From: Lepidurus packardi
Taxonomy: Eukaryota > Arthropoda > Branchiopoda > Notostraca > Triopsidae
Length of the DNA: 64,000 bases
Assembly: GCA_023053545.1 (NCBI GenBank)
Contig: JAKZAN010000001.1
Span: forward strand, 12,044,024-12,108,023
Direction: 5' to 3'
The position numbers and the translations under genes are program-made. Below the pieces are notes generated by a model. It was not told the DNA's origin. It made no database searches and saw nothing but the letters and a program-made list of their open reading frames with translations. Below, piece after piece: positions 39,533 through 50,732 of the stretch (the stretch's first letter is position 1; each line of letters starts with the position of its first letter).

Positions 39533-41384
39533 TCATCTTCTTTCAAAAGGAAAAATCAATACAGAGTTTTTCGCCTTAGCGTCCCGCCACCACCTCCCTA
39601 GTCGATGTTCTTGGCCTACTGCGGCGAGCAAGTATTGGCCGTTGCTGGTGAACGCCAGACTGTTGACGAAACCTTGCACAGGGATCGTGAAAAGTAACGA
39701 AAGCGAACGGAAATTCTCGTTGCATTTCCAGACTTTGATCTGTCCATCAAACGAACCTACTGACGCACCACAGCACGTTAGAGTAAACTTTTTGTTGTTA
39801 AAACGGTTACCTGATGCAATCAAATCGGTATTGGGTAATGCAGCTAAACTGCTAATCCAATTGGGTTGGCCGTTGTCTGGATTGATGCCGTGGGCTTGCT
39901 GAACGCTGAAATGGGGCTTCTTTTTCATTGTACCCCACAAGGACAACGTTCTATGTACAAACAATTATTTTTACACTGGTAATAGTTAAAAAAAAAAATT
40001 TATAAATTTTTTTCTACCCGTCATCCCCAGCAGTGATAAAATGCTCCTCGTTAATCAGTTTCACGCAGTCGGTTGAGCCTTGGTGGCCATTATAAACGAG
40101 CTGTGATTCTTCAACCACCTTCCACACTCGTATGGAGTTATCGCGACCTCCAGCTGTTATGGCTCGATCCCGCATCAAGCTGTCAATTGCAGTAATGCGA
40201 TCCTGATGGCCTAACCTGAAAATGAGAACGCATTTGAACAGTTTTAACGTCTAATTTGATCAATGTGACGTAAATGCGTACAATGTTTCTACGTAGGACA
40301 TTTCGTCAAGATTCCATATCTTAACGGACTTGTCGAATGACGCACTGAAAAGCTGGTGTGAATTCTTGCGAAAAGACAAGCCTGACACTGCACTTCGATG
40401 ACCTTGAAATGTGTGGATTAATGCCATGGTGTCGGGGTCCCAAACATGGATGAGCTTGTTCATACAACCAGACGCCTGTGCAAGCAAGTCTATTACATTT
40501 TGTTTTCTCTATTTTGCCTTTTAGGTAAACATTGGCAATGGTTAAATTGATTCTCTTACTAGAAATTTGAAGTCGGAAGAAATAGCCAGTGCAAATACAA
40601 CACCAGTGTGACCTATGTGAGAAGCTTCAGTGCCCTTTCTTCCGCCTGGAATGGTCTTGACTTTTTTACCGTCCTTCAGCAACCCTACAAAGAAAAAGAC
40701 GTTCCAAGTTATATTGAATACATTAATTATTGCTGAATTTAAAGTACATTTCACGATGCTACAGTCCTTGGAAGCGGTAAAGGCATACTTGTCGTCGGCT
40801 GAGATGCACAAGCAAGTTAAAGGGAGCTTTTGGTCTTTGCATTTCAGCACTTGGACTGCAGATACATCGACTCCTTTGTACTGATCAGCGACTCGTCTCT
40901 GTAGTTTTCCCGACTGTTCCAGCGCATCTTCTTTTACCCGTTCAGCGACTGTCGATCTGTCAAACTGATTTTCTTCAGCTCTTTCTCTTTCTAAGAATAG
41001 AAGATGAAGTTAGAGAGAAAATTTCTTTAATTATCTGAAAAACAAATTAGGACAACTACCTTGTCGTTCGATTTCTTCCAAATATTTCTTGGTTAACCGC
41101 AATTTTTTCTCTTGAGCTGTTTCTTCCTCTTCTTCTTCATGTATTGCTCGGCGATTTCCGCGTGGGTCATCTACATATTCGTCTTCAGAATCGCTTAAAA
41201 TTTCCTCGTCATCTTCAAGCTGCTGCTTTTGTTTCTTTCCCACAGGTTTCTTTGATTTCCCGTCAAACACTTTACCTCCCTTCGTAAGTAATTTGGTTAG
41301 AACAATAAAAATAAAGAAATTAGTAAGTACTTTTCGTTTGTTGCCGTTAGTATGTGAATTCTTCCCTCTTATAAAGAAAGACAT
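39533..41384 (-). CDS. RRP9: U3 snoRNP WD40 protein RRP9 (U3-55K)
   Basis: Binds U3 snoRNA in the nucleolar box C/D RNP needed for early 18S rRNA processing. Eight exons: 41384-41331, 41279-41060, 40990-40748, 40684-40560, 40475-40282, 40215-40018, 39950-39811, 39756-39533, giving 465 residues (human about 475). The N-terminus is basic then acidic (KSKKPVGKKQKQQ, HEEEEEE), followed by ERQ and KLQRRVADQY. WD40 repeats are marked by FTASKDCSIVKW, IPGGRKGTE with HIGHTG, VWDPDT, FSASFDKSVKIWN, TAGGRDNSIRVWK and GQIKVWKC; the family-specific end is VGQEHRLGRWWR. The last intron (39757-39810) is 54 nt, divisible by three and free of stops, so its retention would insert 18 residues without a frame break. 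Confidence 0.95.
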
Positions 41385-41843
41385 CCCGTATGTAGAAACT
41401 TTGAATGTTCGCCGTTCGGTGCAGAAAAACCACGTGCGACGTGGGCTAGGATACGTATGTATGGTTTGTGGTCTATAATTTTGGTAATATTACATGCAAA
41501 ACTAGAATTTTTAGTGTTTTATTCAACGTTTAATTGAAGACTGTTAAAATATAGATATGGCTGGTAAAACTTGCCTAATTAAGCGAGAATTTAAGACTGT
41601 TTTGTATAAATCTTAATTTCTTAGGATATACAAGGAGCATCCAGATGGAACGGAAACTTTACAGAAAATATGAAGCAAGATTCGACACTAGCGCCATCCT
41701 TTCAGGCTCTGAACTTCCCAGAAAAAAGGCTGAATAGAATGTTTCATTATAGAGCGTTTGCCAAATTCACCAATGGCATCTAGTGCACCGCATGTAAACT
41801 ATGAATCTGCCATCTTGCGCAATAGCACTCCCTAGTCCTTTAA

Positions 41844-42552
41844 AGCCTGGTGCACACTAAAATGTCGTTTATGTCAACATACACAACATATGACATACGA
41901 CTAGTAAACAAACCAGAAAATTTCGGCACAAGCCGGCATAAGCACTCTGACATACGAGTTGAGCACTGTTCAACTTTTGACACACAGGCACAACTGACAT
42001 ACGCCTTTCCGCCAATCACAGATAAGGTGGGCTGGGCCGTCTCTTCTGTTGTTGTTTTGAAATTCATGCTCCCTTCTCCAAACTTGCTTGTTCTCCAAAC
42101 TTGTTTTAAACTTTATTTTCAAGTGCAAACGAAAATGTCATTGGAAGAGAAGCTTATTGATCTAGTGCGAGAGAATCGTCACTTGTATCGTACATTTACA
42201 TTTTTTAATCCTACCGCAATAAGGTATACATTATATACATACTCTTCAGAGAGATAAGCACGGACCCAGGTCCTTCTATTGTTTTCCTCGCGTAAATATT
42301 GAAGCACAGCCAAATCATTTAAAAGAAGCATTAATTTAATAGAACGCAGAGTTTATTGTCTGGAAACCATGTTTATTTTCAACAAGAAACAATAATGACA
42401 ATAATAGAAATAACAACAATAATTTTCAACAACACAACAAGAAAGACACCTCCTGGCTTGTGCCAACATTCCAGTGTAAATCGACGTGTGTCGAGACGTG
42501 TCAGCTGTGCCAACATACACGGCACGCCTGACACTCCAGTGTGCACCAGGCT
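41844..42552 (+). mobile_element. 709 bp PIF/Harbinger-type non-autonomous element with MADF-like start
   Basis: Inverted ends AGCCTGGTGCACACT (41844) and AGTGTGCACCAGGCT (ending 42552) are perfect over 15 bp, with TAA on both sides (41841-41843, 42553-42555), the target preference of PIF/Harbinger elements. Inside, a plus-strand ORF at about 42135 begins MSLEEKLIDLVRENRHLY, resembling the first helix of a MADF domain, a DNA-binding partner protein found in this superfamily. No transposase is left, so it looks like an internal deletion derivative. Confidence 0.85.
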
Positions 42553-42599
42553 TAAGGTTCAGTGTAGTAGTTCCTATTTTTTTCTTTTTTTTTTAGTTT

Positions 42600-42880
42600 T
42601 AGCACAACTGTGAGCCATGTGAATAGTCAAGTGTGGTCTAAATGTATAGAAAAGCTTCCAGGGATCTCAGAGCAGTTGATCAAAGAGTATTTTCAGTCAC
42701 AAACTACATCGGATAGGCATTTTAACCGTAGCGAGCTTTTCTTAAAAGACCACTATGTTACGGAAGTTAAGACCCTACTTCTTCCTTGTGGAAAAAAACT
42801 ATGCGTTCGGGCAAAATGCTTTAGAAGTTTCAGAAAAAACGATGCACCACATCGTTTTGATCGTTTTGTGATTTCTTCGT
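42600..42880 (+). pseudogene. Fragment of SWIM/YqaJ-type transposon-associated protein
   Basis: The frame reads KLPGISEQLIKEYF, YVTEVKTLLLPCGKKLCVRAKCFRSFRKNDAPHRF, which resembles the start of proteins with a SWIM zinc-binding region common in arthropod and cnidarian repeats. It breaks off where the antisense transposase begins. The family link rests on pattern recall. Confidence 0.5.
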
Positions 42881-43717
42881 CGCTGATTGACCTAGAGTAC
42901 AGCGCGGAAACAAAAGTTACAAGTCCATTTGGTGCAATTCCGAGGACCCCTTAAAAGTATCCGTTCCCTTGTAGAACGAGTACAGCCCAGTCTTGAGCAT
43001 GAAAGAAGTAGGGTTTTCGCACTTGAGTTCCGTTGCGTCGATAACCACCCTTGTAGATGGATAATTTTCCCGGAACTCCTCTGGCATCGTTTCTTTAATG
43101 TACTTCTTCGGTGGCCACAGCTGTAAGCATCCAAGGCGATAATACATAAAGTTTACCCAGCTGGTGAATGTCCTACTGACTGTAGATAAACTAATACCAA
43201 ATCGATGCGCCAGGTCCTTCTCTAAAAAGTTTAAGCGAAGCCGACAAAGCACCAACAAAAGCTGGTCAGCAGAACTCATCTTTCGCGGTCTCCCTCGTGA
43301 CGTAGGTAAGGCATTCAGGTTCGTGGCTTCAGGCCCACGCCACTAGATGCTATTTTCGCCGTTTTTCCCGGGATCTAAGTAATTCCACAAGCCCTCAAAC
43401 TCCTTATCGGATTCCATGCCGGTGTATAACTTAAGCAAGTTTCGGTTATCTTTCAATCTTGTGTACGACATTTGGCACGATTTCAAAAGTTCTATTTCAG
43501 CACGAGCCGTTGAAAGTTCTTTTCGCACTTCCTGCAAAGAATCTTGAAGTGCAGCGATTTGATTTTCAGCGTTGTTCCTAGCTTGTTTTTCTTTTGCCAA
43601 AACGTGGAGTAATGAGAATTTTTCTTTCCTCCTTTGTTCTAACTGGGACTTTTAATTCATCACCTGTGGGTCTTCTGGTTTCATACTGCATGTCTCAGTT
43701 CTACTCTTCTCCTCCAT
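42845..43717 (-). pseudogene. DDE_Tnp_4-type transposase remnant (IS4EU/PIF-like)
   Basis: Reading leftwards: a coiled-coil N-terminus (NAENQIAALQDSLQEVRKEL), then RGRPRKMSSADQLLLVLCRLR with a helix-turn-helix (FLEKDLAHRFGISLSTVSRTF), then the catalytic start VIDATELKCENP and TFKG followed by GIAPNGLVTFVSALY and SISDEEITKRS. Breaks: an in-frame stop at about 43345, another stop near 43650, and a one-base shift near 42948 after TFKG. The end with the last acidic residue is missing, so it is dead. It lies antisense between two plus-strand transposon fragments. Confidence 0.75.
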
Positions 43718-43739
43718 TTTTCTCTTTCATATCCGTATT

Positions 43740-44824
43740 GCGACATTAACATAGTGGAGGACTTAAACACGGACATGATTTTAGGTTTCCCGCGTGAATC
43801 ACTTCACTTGCTTGATTTAGGTATTACGAAAAGTTTACTTTGTTTTCTAACACGAAGCGTTAGTAGTCCAGCTAACCTTCCCAAGAGATCCATCAATGAA
43901 CTTACGGCTCGTTTAAAGTCTATACAACCTCATGCTCCAGTAGAATTTTCGAGAAAACACAGAGGACTGGATGAGTTGAAGCGCTGGAAAGCGACAGAGT
44001 TTAGAATGTTTAGAGATTACATAGCTGTAGCTGTCTTTAATGGTGTTATACCCGAAAATCTCTACCGCCATTTTTTGTCATTCTCGGTGGGTGTTAGATT
44101 ACTTTCGCGTCACGAGACAAGCCGTATGCCAGGAACTTTCGCTTTTTGTCGAGATTTATTTAAAAAATTCATAGAAGAATCTTCAGTGCTTTACGGATAG
44201 GCATGTTTTGTCTTATGACAGTCACGGCCTGATTCATCTTGTAGATGACGTGGAAAATTTTGGACCCATTCCTCTTTGGAATGGCTACTGGGCCGAGCAT
44301 TATCTACAAGTGATAAAAAATTTAGTAAAGACCAAAAAATGTATGCTTGAGCAAGTTGTTAAGCGACTGCACGAGCTTGAAAGTCACGATTTTAAGAAAA
44401 TAGTGTCAGCTAAAAATCCAGTCTTTCTACAAATGCATTCCAGTGGGCCTCTATGGCCGCCAGGTAACCAGGGACAACAGTTCGAGAAGGCTGTATGCGA
44501 TCGTTTTGAGTTGCACCGAAAGGAACCGAATAGTGTCGTATGTTTGGAAGACACGTCAGTCTTCTGTGTACAAAATATTATAAAAAGACCCGACAAAAGA
44601 ATTTGTATTATTTGAAGGAATTTTACTTCGTGCAATGATTGCTTTGATTTTCCCGTTCCCTCTCAAAGCATCGATACCTTGTTGGTCAGTCATTTATCTG
44701 ATCAATTGAAATGCTACCCACTCGAAGCTGTTAAATGGAAAGGGTTCAAACTTCCTTTTCTTGGACGAGATGGTTCGTGGATTCTTTCTCCACTTTCATT
44801 TGAGTTTAGGTCTATTTTTTCATA
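43740..44824 (+). pseudogene. DUF4218-like transposon ORF remnant
   Basis: Resembles the C-terminal part of a large transposase-associated protein common in invertebrate repeats: ESLHLLDLGITKSLL, RKHRGLDELKRWKATEFRMF, HGLIHLVDDVENFGP, EQVVKRLHELESH and YPLEAVKWKGFKLPFL. A one-base frameshift near 44195 separates LYG from VLSYDSHG, and an in-frame TGA interrupts near 44614. The N-terminal half is absent. Confidence 0.7.
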
Positions 44825-45816
44825 ATGTATGTAGTGCATGTTAGGTAGTTTTTAAAGACGAACTACGTCGCCGCCGTAGCGACACATTATCGTTTTCAGC
44901 ATTATTTCTAAAAATAACTAATTATATACATTTAAAAGTCAGCAAACGTTGGACAGATAAAATCTGCTATCTGTGTTTATGTGAGGAATTTGTAGAGTGA
45001 ATTCTGATTAAAGTGCTCATGGGGTGATGTGTCCACAAAATCCAATACTTCAATTGCTTGGGATATTTTTGCTGTGTAATCTTCCCGATAATCTTTTACT
45101 CCCTGTATAACATTTCCGGCATTCTAGAATTATGTGCCAAACTTTTTGCTTTCTGATCTTTCTGGGTTTGCTGGCATGAATTTCGGCTTCCCTCTCATGG
45201 ATGTTGGGTTCCCGAGTTTTGTCCTCGGCGGTGCTTAAGTTGCCAGATGGTGGTTTTCCAAACCAAAAAAGGGAAAAATGGTTTGTTTTGAACGACTTTG
45301 GTTTACGGAAATTTCACTTGGTTTATTGTTTTTTTTATGGTTTGTTTCAATGACTAGACACCAGTTCATTTGAAACTACACAATAATCTCTCGAATTTAG
45401 TACAAGTTTCAGTAAATTAGTTTTGGCAACTAAGTATTTTTATAGAATTTTCCCTCTTGTATTTGTATTTCGCGTTTCCTTTGGTTTTCTATGGATGATT
45501 GGCTTCCCCGGTAGGCTATATCGCGACCTACTCTATGATCGCGACTGATCCCGATATGCGATATGCGTCCTTTAGCTCCGTCCTTTAGTGTTTACACTTG
45601 TTTTGACGCACGTGTTTTCCCCGCTTCCTTTTAGTTACCGTCAAATCATTGTTTTTGTTGGGTGCCTATAATTATTCTGTGACTTCTGAACTCCGTTCTG
45701 CTGGTAAGTACTCTTATTCTTTATAATATTAATACATTTGTCTTTGGTTTCTTTTTCCATGGTTTATCCCGTGGTGCGTCCTACCTGTCATGTTTATACT
45801 AACTTGAATGTGTTCT
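44825..45816. other. Unassigned AT-rich intergenic sequence
   Basis: About 1 kb with no recognised coding region, terminal repeats or RNA. A run with repeated GGTTTG/CCAAACC words lies near 45250-45350. It ends at the MITE target duplication. Confidence 0.5.
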
Positions 45817-46186
45817 GGTACTATTGGGTTATACCCCCTCGATTCCTAGTTTTCCTGACCTAACATAACCAAACCTACCCTAACCTAACTGAAACTAATC
45901 TAACCTACTAAACCTACCCTTACCTAACTAGACCTAACCTAATTTAACATATTTTAATAAAATTTAACGCATTTAACCCAGGCGCGCTTATGCAAACCAT
46001 AGGGAAATCAATGTAAAAGCTAGGCCAGTTTGGTTAGGTCTAGTTAGGGTAGGTTAGTCAGGTCAGGTTAGGTTAGGCCTAGAATATGTTCAGGAATGTT
46101 TACTTGTCATTTTGGTGAAGTTTTTACAATTTTAAAACGATTAGGAAACGAGCAAATCGAGGGGGGTGGTATAACCCAATAGTACC
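45817..46186. mobile_element. 370 bp foldback MITE with telomere-like arms
   Basis: Ends GGTACTATTGGGTTATACC (45817) and its reverse complement (ending 46186; the inner bases differ by a short insertion) are flanked by an 8 bp duplication TGTGTTCT (45809-45816 and 46187-46194). The left arm carries degenerate CCTAACCTAAC/CCTACCC repeats (about 45855-45945), and the right arm carries the complement, TTAGGTCTAGTTAGGGTAGG and GGTTAGGTTAGG (about 46032-46080). 8 bp duplications occur in hAT, P and Merlin elements; the GG start would fit Merlin. Superfamily is open. Confidence 0.88.
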
Positions 46187-46278
46187 TGTGTTCTTTTGCA
46201 TGTTCTGGCATCATGGTCTTGTAGCCTATTTCTTCTCTGACATTTCCTTTCCATTGCTAGTGTGGTCTGCCTGGGATA

Positions 46279-48903
46279 TGTCCAGAAAGTACAGAAAGGA
46301 ATGGGAAGCCGACTTCCAATGGCTGAAGAGAAGCTCTGATGGCACCGAAAGTGCGTACTGCATTTTGTGCCGTTCTATCTTAAAAGTACACAAGGGCTCT
46401 TTAGAGCAACATCAGAAAACTGCCTCGCACATTGCAAGAGACACGACCAAGACGAGCAGTCAGAGGCAGTTAACATTCAAGCCAGTACCTTTAGTTAAAA
46501 AAGACGAAACTAAGAAAGCCGAAATAGGTACTTTTTCTTACCCCGACCATTTTTTAAGGATTTGTATGTCAAGCGGAAATAACCAATATTAACCTTACCT
46601 TATACAAGCATGCATAGCCTACAGTCCCAGCCTCTCGTTTAAGCTACTACGTTCGTGTATTACCGCGGATTTTATGGCTAAACACGCCCAAATCTTACTT
46701 TACCTTTTCTAGTCAAATTCACCCTGCCTACGCGCTTTTTGGACCCCTTTTTTGGTTTTAGATCCTTCTATTCGGGATGATGATCAATTATTGCTTTACT
46801 GGTTTCATTAGGAAGTTTGAGATAGGTTCAAAAGAAAATGGGAGATTTCGTCTGCTAGAGAATATTCAAAGATTGCCATTAGGGCAGGACTCAGGATTTT
46901 GTTTTCGGGGGTGTTTTGTTCCCATTATAAAGTCTACATTATAAAATAAGAATTTCAGGGGGGGATTGAGCCCCTATATCCCCTCCCTGTACGGTGGTGA
47001 TTGGCTTTGCTGTAAATTTAATTGTATTAGGTTACACTATAAAAGTATAAATTAGATTAAAACCAGTGGGTTCCACTTAGATGGGTAACAGAATTTCACA
47101 AATCTGAAAACGTTTGGAAACCCTAAAAAAATTGGTCGGGGTATAATCGAAGGAACTCTTAAACAGAACTGGCGTTGAACATGTGTTGCCACTCCCCAAT
47201 TGTAACTATGGATCATCTTGGTGAAATTGTGTCTCGCAATGGGAAAGGAAGCTTGTGGGAAGGCTTGAGGATGCACAGGACCAAATGCTCCCAGATAATC
47301 AAGAACGTGATCGCAAGAGCTCTTGAAGAAGAAGTCGCCCAAGAGCTGAAAAACAAGAAGTTTGCGGTCTTTATCGATGAATCGACAGACATAAGTACTG
47401 CTAAACATCTATGTATATGTGTGCGATATTTCTCAGAGTTAGAGAATAACATCATATATGATTATTTGGGGCTAATTCCTGTGGTATCAACCACGGGCGA
47501 AGATCTCTTTCTCGCCTTGAAAGAGAAGCTAGAATCTGATTTCTTTCTCGAATTGCATTGGGTATAGCTCCGATGGCGCAGCGAACGTTATTGGAGCTCA
47601 CAATTCAGTTTGGTCTCGTGTTAAGGCCGAAACCCAACATTGCGTCCAACTTAAATGTATTTGCCATTCTCTCAACCTCGTTGTGAAGCATGCGTTTGAG
47701 GCTATGCCATCCAGCATTGGATTTTTATTGACAGAAATTCCTTCCTTCTTCTCGAAGAGTCAGATAAGACGTGAGGATTTCCTTAGTTTGTTTGAAAGAA
47801 TGGACCTAAATAGTGACAGGCAAGGTACCCCAACTCCTTTTCAGAAGTACTCTGTTACTCGCTGGTTAGTGCGAGGCAAAGTCTTGTACAACCTGCTGGT
47901 AAACTGGCAGGAATTGAAGGCCTACTTTAGCCAAATGGAACTCAAAGCTCCGGCTAGTGTGAGATACAAGGTTTCGTCGATCAGCAATATGCTGAAAGAC
48001 GACTCCGTGTACCTCCTGATTGTGTTTCTGACGCCTATCGTGAGGGAATTTGAGCAAATTAACGCACTATTCCAAAGTGCCAGTGTGGATCCCGAAAAGC
48101 TTGTTCGTGAGCTCTCTCTCCACCACAAAAGTGTGAAGGATAGAGTTTTTGACGTCAGAGGGTATCAAAAACCTCTTGCCCGTGTAGATTTCAGAGCGAA
48201 ATTTTCTTTTGAATGTGGAGCGTTTATCCAAAATCAATCTTGCGGCACTAAAGAGGGTGCTGAAAAAATTGTTGAGACTGTCCAAGGGAGATGTTTGAAG
48301 TTTCTCTTGGAACTTATTTCTCAAATGGAGTCTTGTCTTCCGGAAAATACGGAAATATTTCGTGGATTGTCGTATCTGTCGCCAAGTCGAGTCCTTTCTC
48401 AAGTGGACAAGGTAAATTTTGGTGAGCTACCTCTGAGACACCTAATGGGAACAAATGCCCAGTTAATAGAAGACCAGTACAGAAAAGTTAGCCTTATCAT
48501 CTGGACTGACACGGATCTTTTTAAAAATTCAACCATTTCCAAAGACGCAGTCAAGTTCTGGGCCTCAGTCAGAAGCTATCAGAATGTACTAGGAAGTTTT
48601 GCATTTAGGGAGTTAGCTGACTATTGCTTGGCCTGCTTATCTCTGCCCATATCTAATGCTTTCGTAGAGAGAGTATTTTCTCAAGTCACCTACGTGAAGA
48701 GTAAACGTCGTAATAGAATGCAGATAAAAATGCTCGACTCAGTTGTTAGAGTGAAGTCGTACCTTTCAAGTAGAGGTTTATGTTGCAAGGAATGCACTGT
48801 GTCGGCTGGAATGGTTCAGCAATTTACCAGCAAAATGTACGGTGAGAATATTGATGGTGAAACTGAAGATCAAGATCTCTCAATTTTGTTACATTTTGAT
48901 TAG
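46279..48903 (+). pseudogene. hAT-type transposase, one frameshift
   Basis: Exon 1 (46279-46526) has a BED-like zinc finger (AYCILCRSIL with EQHQKTASH). After an intron, 47160-47560 holds the first catalytic acid in AVFIDESTDIS, then 47560-48903 holds SSDGAANVIGAH (second acid), CICHSLNLVVKHA, and the C-terminal LSLPISNAFVERVFS with KRRNRM, the hAT dimerisation block with the catalytic Glu. A one-base shift near 47553 interrupts the frame. Apart from this and the uncertain intron near 46527-47110, the ORF is long and clean, so it may be a young copy. It begins only about 90 bp after the preceding MITE. Confidence 0.85.
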
Positions 48904-49415
48904 TGATCTGTTTAATCCATGCAGTACGCAGTTTCCGTATGTGTTGCATCATTTGTATCGTTTTTTTCTGCGTGTAAATGCATGATTGTATTTTTTTGCT
49001 CTGCACGTGTTTCCAACTTTCGTTAAACATGAAAAGCACTCGCATGTAATCTTATTAATTGAATCTCTTTCACGTGCAATTTCATTTGCGATGTATTAAT
49101 GCCAAAGGAAGTTCCTATGGGTTTCAATTCCCCAAAAAATAGTGATCTCGTTTTCATAATAAAATGATTTAATCGGATGTTTAACATTCTTTTGGAGAGC
49201 TTGTGTTTCATGACTCGTACAATTTTAATTCTGGATTTTTCTAACATTGTATTAATTAATACACTAATGCATAATATTAATGTATATTAATGTAATATTA
49301 ATGTATATAATATATATATATATATATGAAGTATATATATATATGAAGTGGAGTATTCCACTTCATTCAGGTAGATATTCAATTTCGAAATATAAATAAC
49401 ATTTCGTATCTTTGC
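48904..49415. other. hAT 3' flank with AT microsatellite
   Basis: AT-rich sequence following the transposase stop. It contains an imperfect (TA)n run with TAATGTATATTAATG words at about 49262-49343 and a palindromic GTGGAATACTCCACTTC-like spot near 49345-49365. No gene is seen. Confidence 0.6.
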
Positions 49416-50470
49416 AGAAAAATCTTCAGCCAATGCTGCTGGCCCATCGACCGACAACAGTGAAGCAGCTAGTAATGCTTCTGATTCAGATGATTATGAG
49501 TTTGACCTTACCGTGTCAACACAGGGTAAGAAAGCCAGTACAAATCTGAAATTTCAATAACGTTTCGTATCTTCAGCCCGATGGACCAACGCAACAATGA
49601 CGTAGCTAATAATATTCTCAATCCAAATCATCACCGAGGATCTTTGGGGAGTGAAAGTCACCGAGGACGAAGTAGACCTCAGCATAGGTCGCATCACTAG
49701 CCCAAAAACAAGAGATGCTGGGCATGGTAACATTTTTATATTGTAGTACTCGACTTATTGATCTAATTTGATTTTTTTCCCTTTAGAAAGCAGTCATGGA
49801 TTTAAAAAAATTATGACTTTTGTTAATGCCATAATGTACAAACTCGACCAGCATGGCAGAATCCTAACACAATTAATAAACCAACAAAGATCAGAACCAA
49901 CAATTTCGATCTTTCCCCACCCAATACAATTGAGGAGCTGCAAGAGCTAGAGAGACGTTTGGATGACTCTACGTTACAAAATTCCTTTGTTTAGTTTATT
50001 TTTATTCTAATACCTATACAAAAATTATAAGCTGATTTTCTTTCAGATCACTTTTATAGCCCCCATTGGCGGAAACAACAAAAAGGATGCGGTGCGAAAG
50101 GCCTGGCTCGCAGTTGCTACCGACAGTGTTTGGAGTCAGTTTAACTGGGAAGGCAGAAAGCACGCTGGGCGTGCCCACAACAAGCCAGGGATTAGGACAT
50201 CCATTATTGTCAAGTTAATTAGAAGTATGTTTTGCTTATTTAATAAATTAACAGTTTTACTGATGTAAATTCTATACAGGAGGGTTGAACCAAGGAAGAT
50301 TCCCTGACCTGGACAAGGAAGCCTTAAAAAATTATCGGGTTTGTTTCTCAAGCACGCTCCAAAGCGAGTGAAGACAGTACGTGGAGCTCTTCAAGACCAC
50401 CGTGATTCCTCAGAAGACCAGTGCCAAGAAAAAGGGAAGAAAAAGTGTAGTGCTAGGAAAGAGCCTTGAC
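49416..50470 (+). pseudogene. DUF4806-domain gene remnant
   Basis: Exon-like pieces with acceptors. 49420-49530 is Ser/Asp-rich (NASDSDDYEFDL); 49788-49977 reads MTFVNAIMYKLDQHGRILTQL then, after a frame change, NTIEELQELERRLDD; 50048-50225 reads IAPIGGNNKKDAVRKAWLAV and SQFNWEGRKHAGRAHN, the conserved core of DUF4806; 50280-50470 gives the basic tail. DUF4806 proteins are widespread in arthropods, often beside transposons; their role is unknown. The frame break near 49905 argues for decay. Confidence 0.65.
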
Positions 50471-50636
50471 ATTTGAGGGAAATTCAGTTGCAGACAAAGA
50501 GTTAAAACAACAAAATTAAGACTTGAGCACAATCTCTACACGGGTCACCTACATTTACTATTTTCCAAGGCTTTTACTTCGCTAAATATCTTTTTTTGCA
50601 GCGTATAGAAAGGTTTCCATATGAGCGAAGGCTCAT

Positions 50637-50697
50637 ATTGGATGGGTAGATTAATACACAATGGATGGATTTTGGATGGATAGATTAATACACAATT
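50637..50697. repeat. Short direct repeat
   Basis: GGATGGATAGATTAATACAC and a near copy (GGATGGGTAGATTAATACAC) follow each other about 34 bp apart, just left of the ACGTC array. Confidence 0.6.
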
Positions 50698-50732
50698 TAC
50701 TAAGCTTTATACTGCATTTTAAACGATACAAA

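Noticed and set aside
44825..46200. True interstitial telomere array from CCTAACC words
   Set aside because: The words are degenerate, occur in opposite orientations, and lie wholly inside an element with inverted ends and an 8 bp duplication; a MITE explains them better.
49768..49950. Independent 60-residue gene
   Set aside because: It is one frame of the DUF4806 remnant whose conserved continuation lies in another frame.
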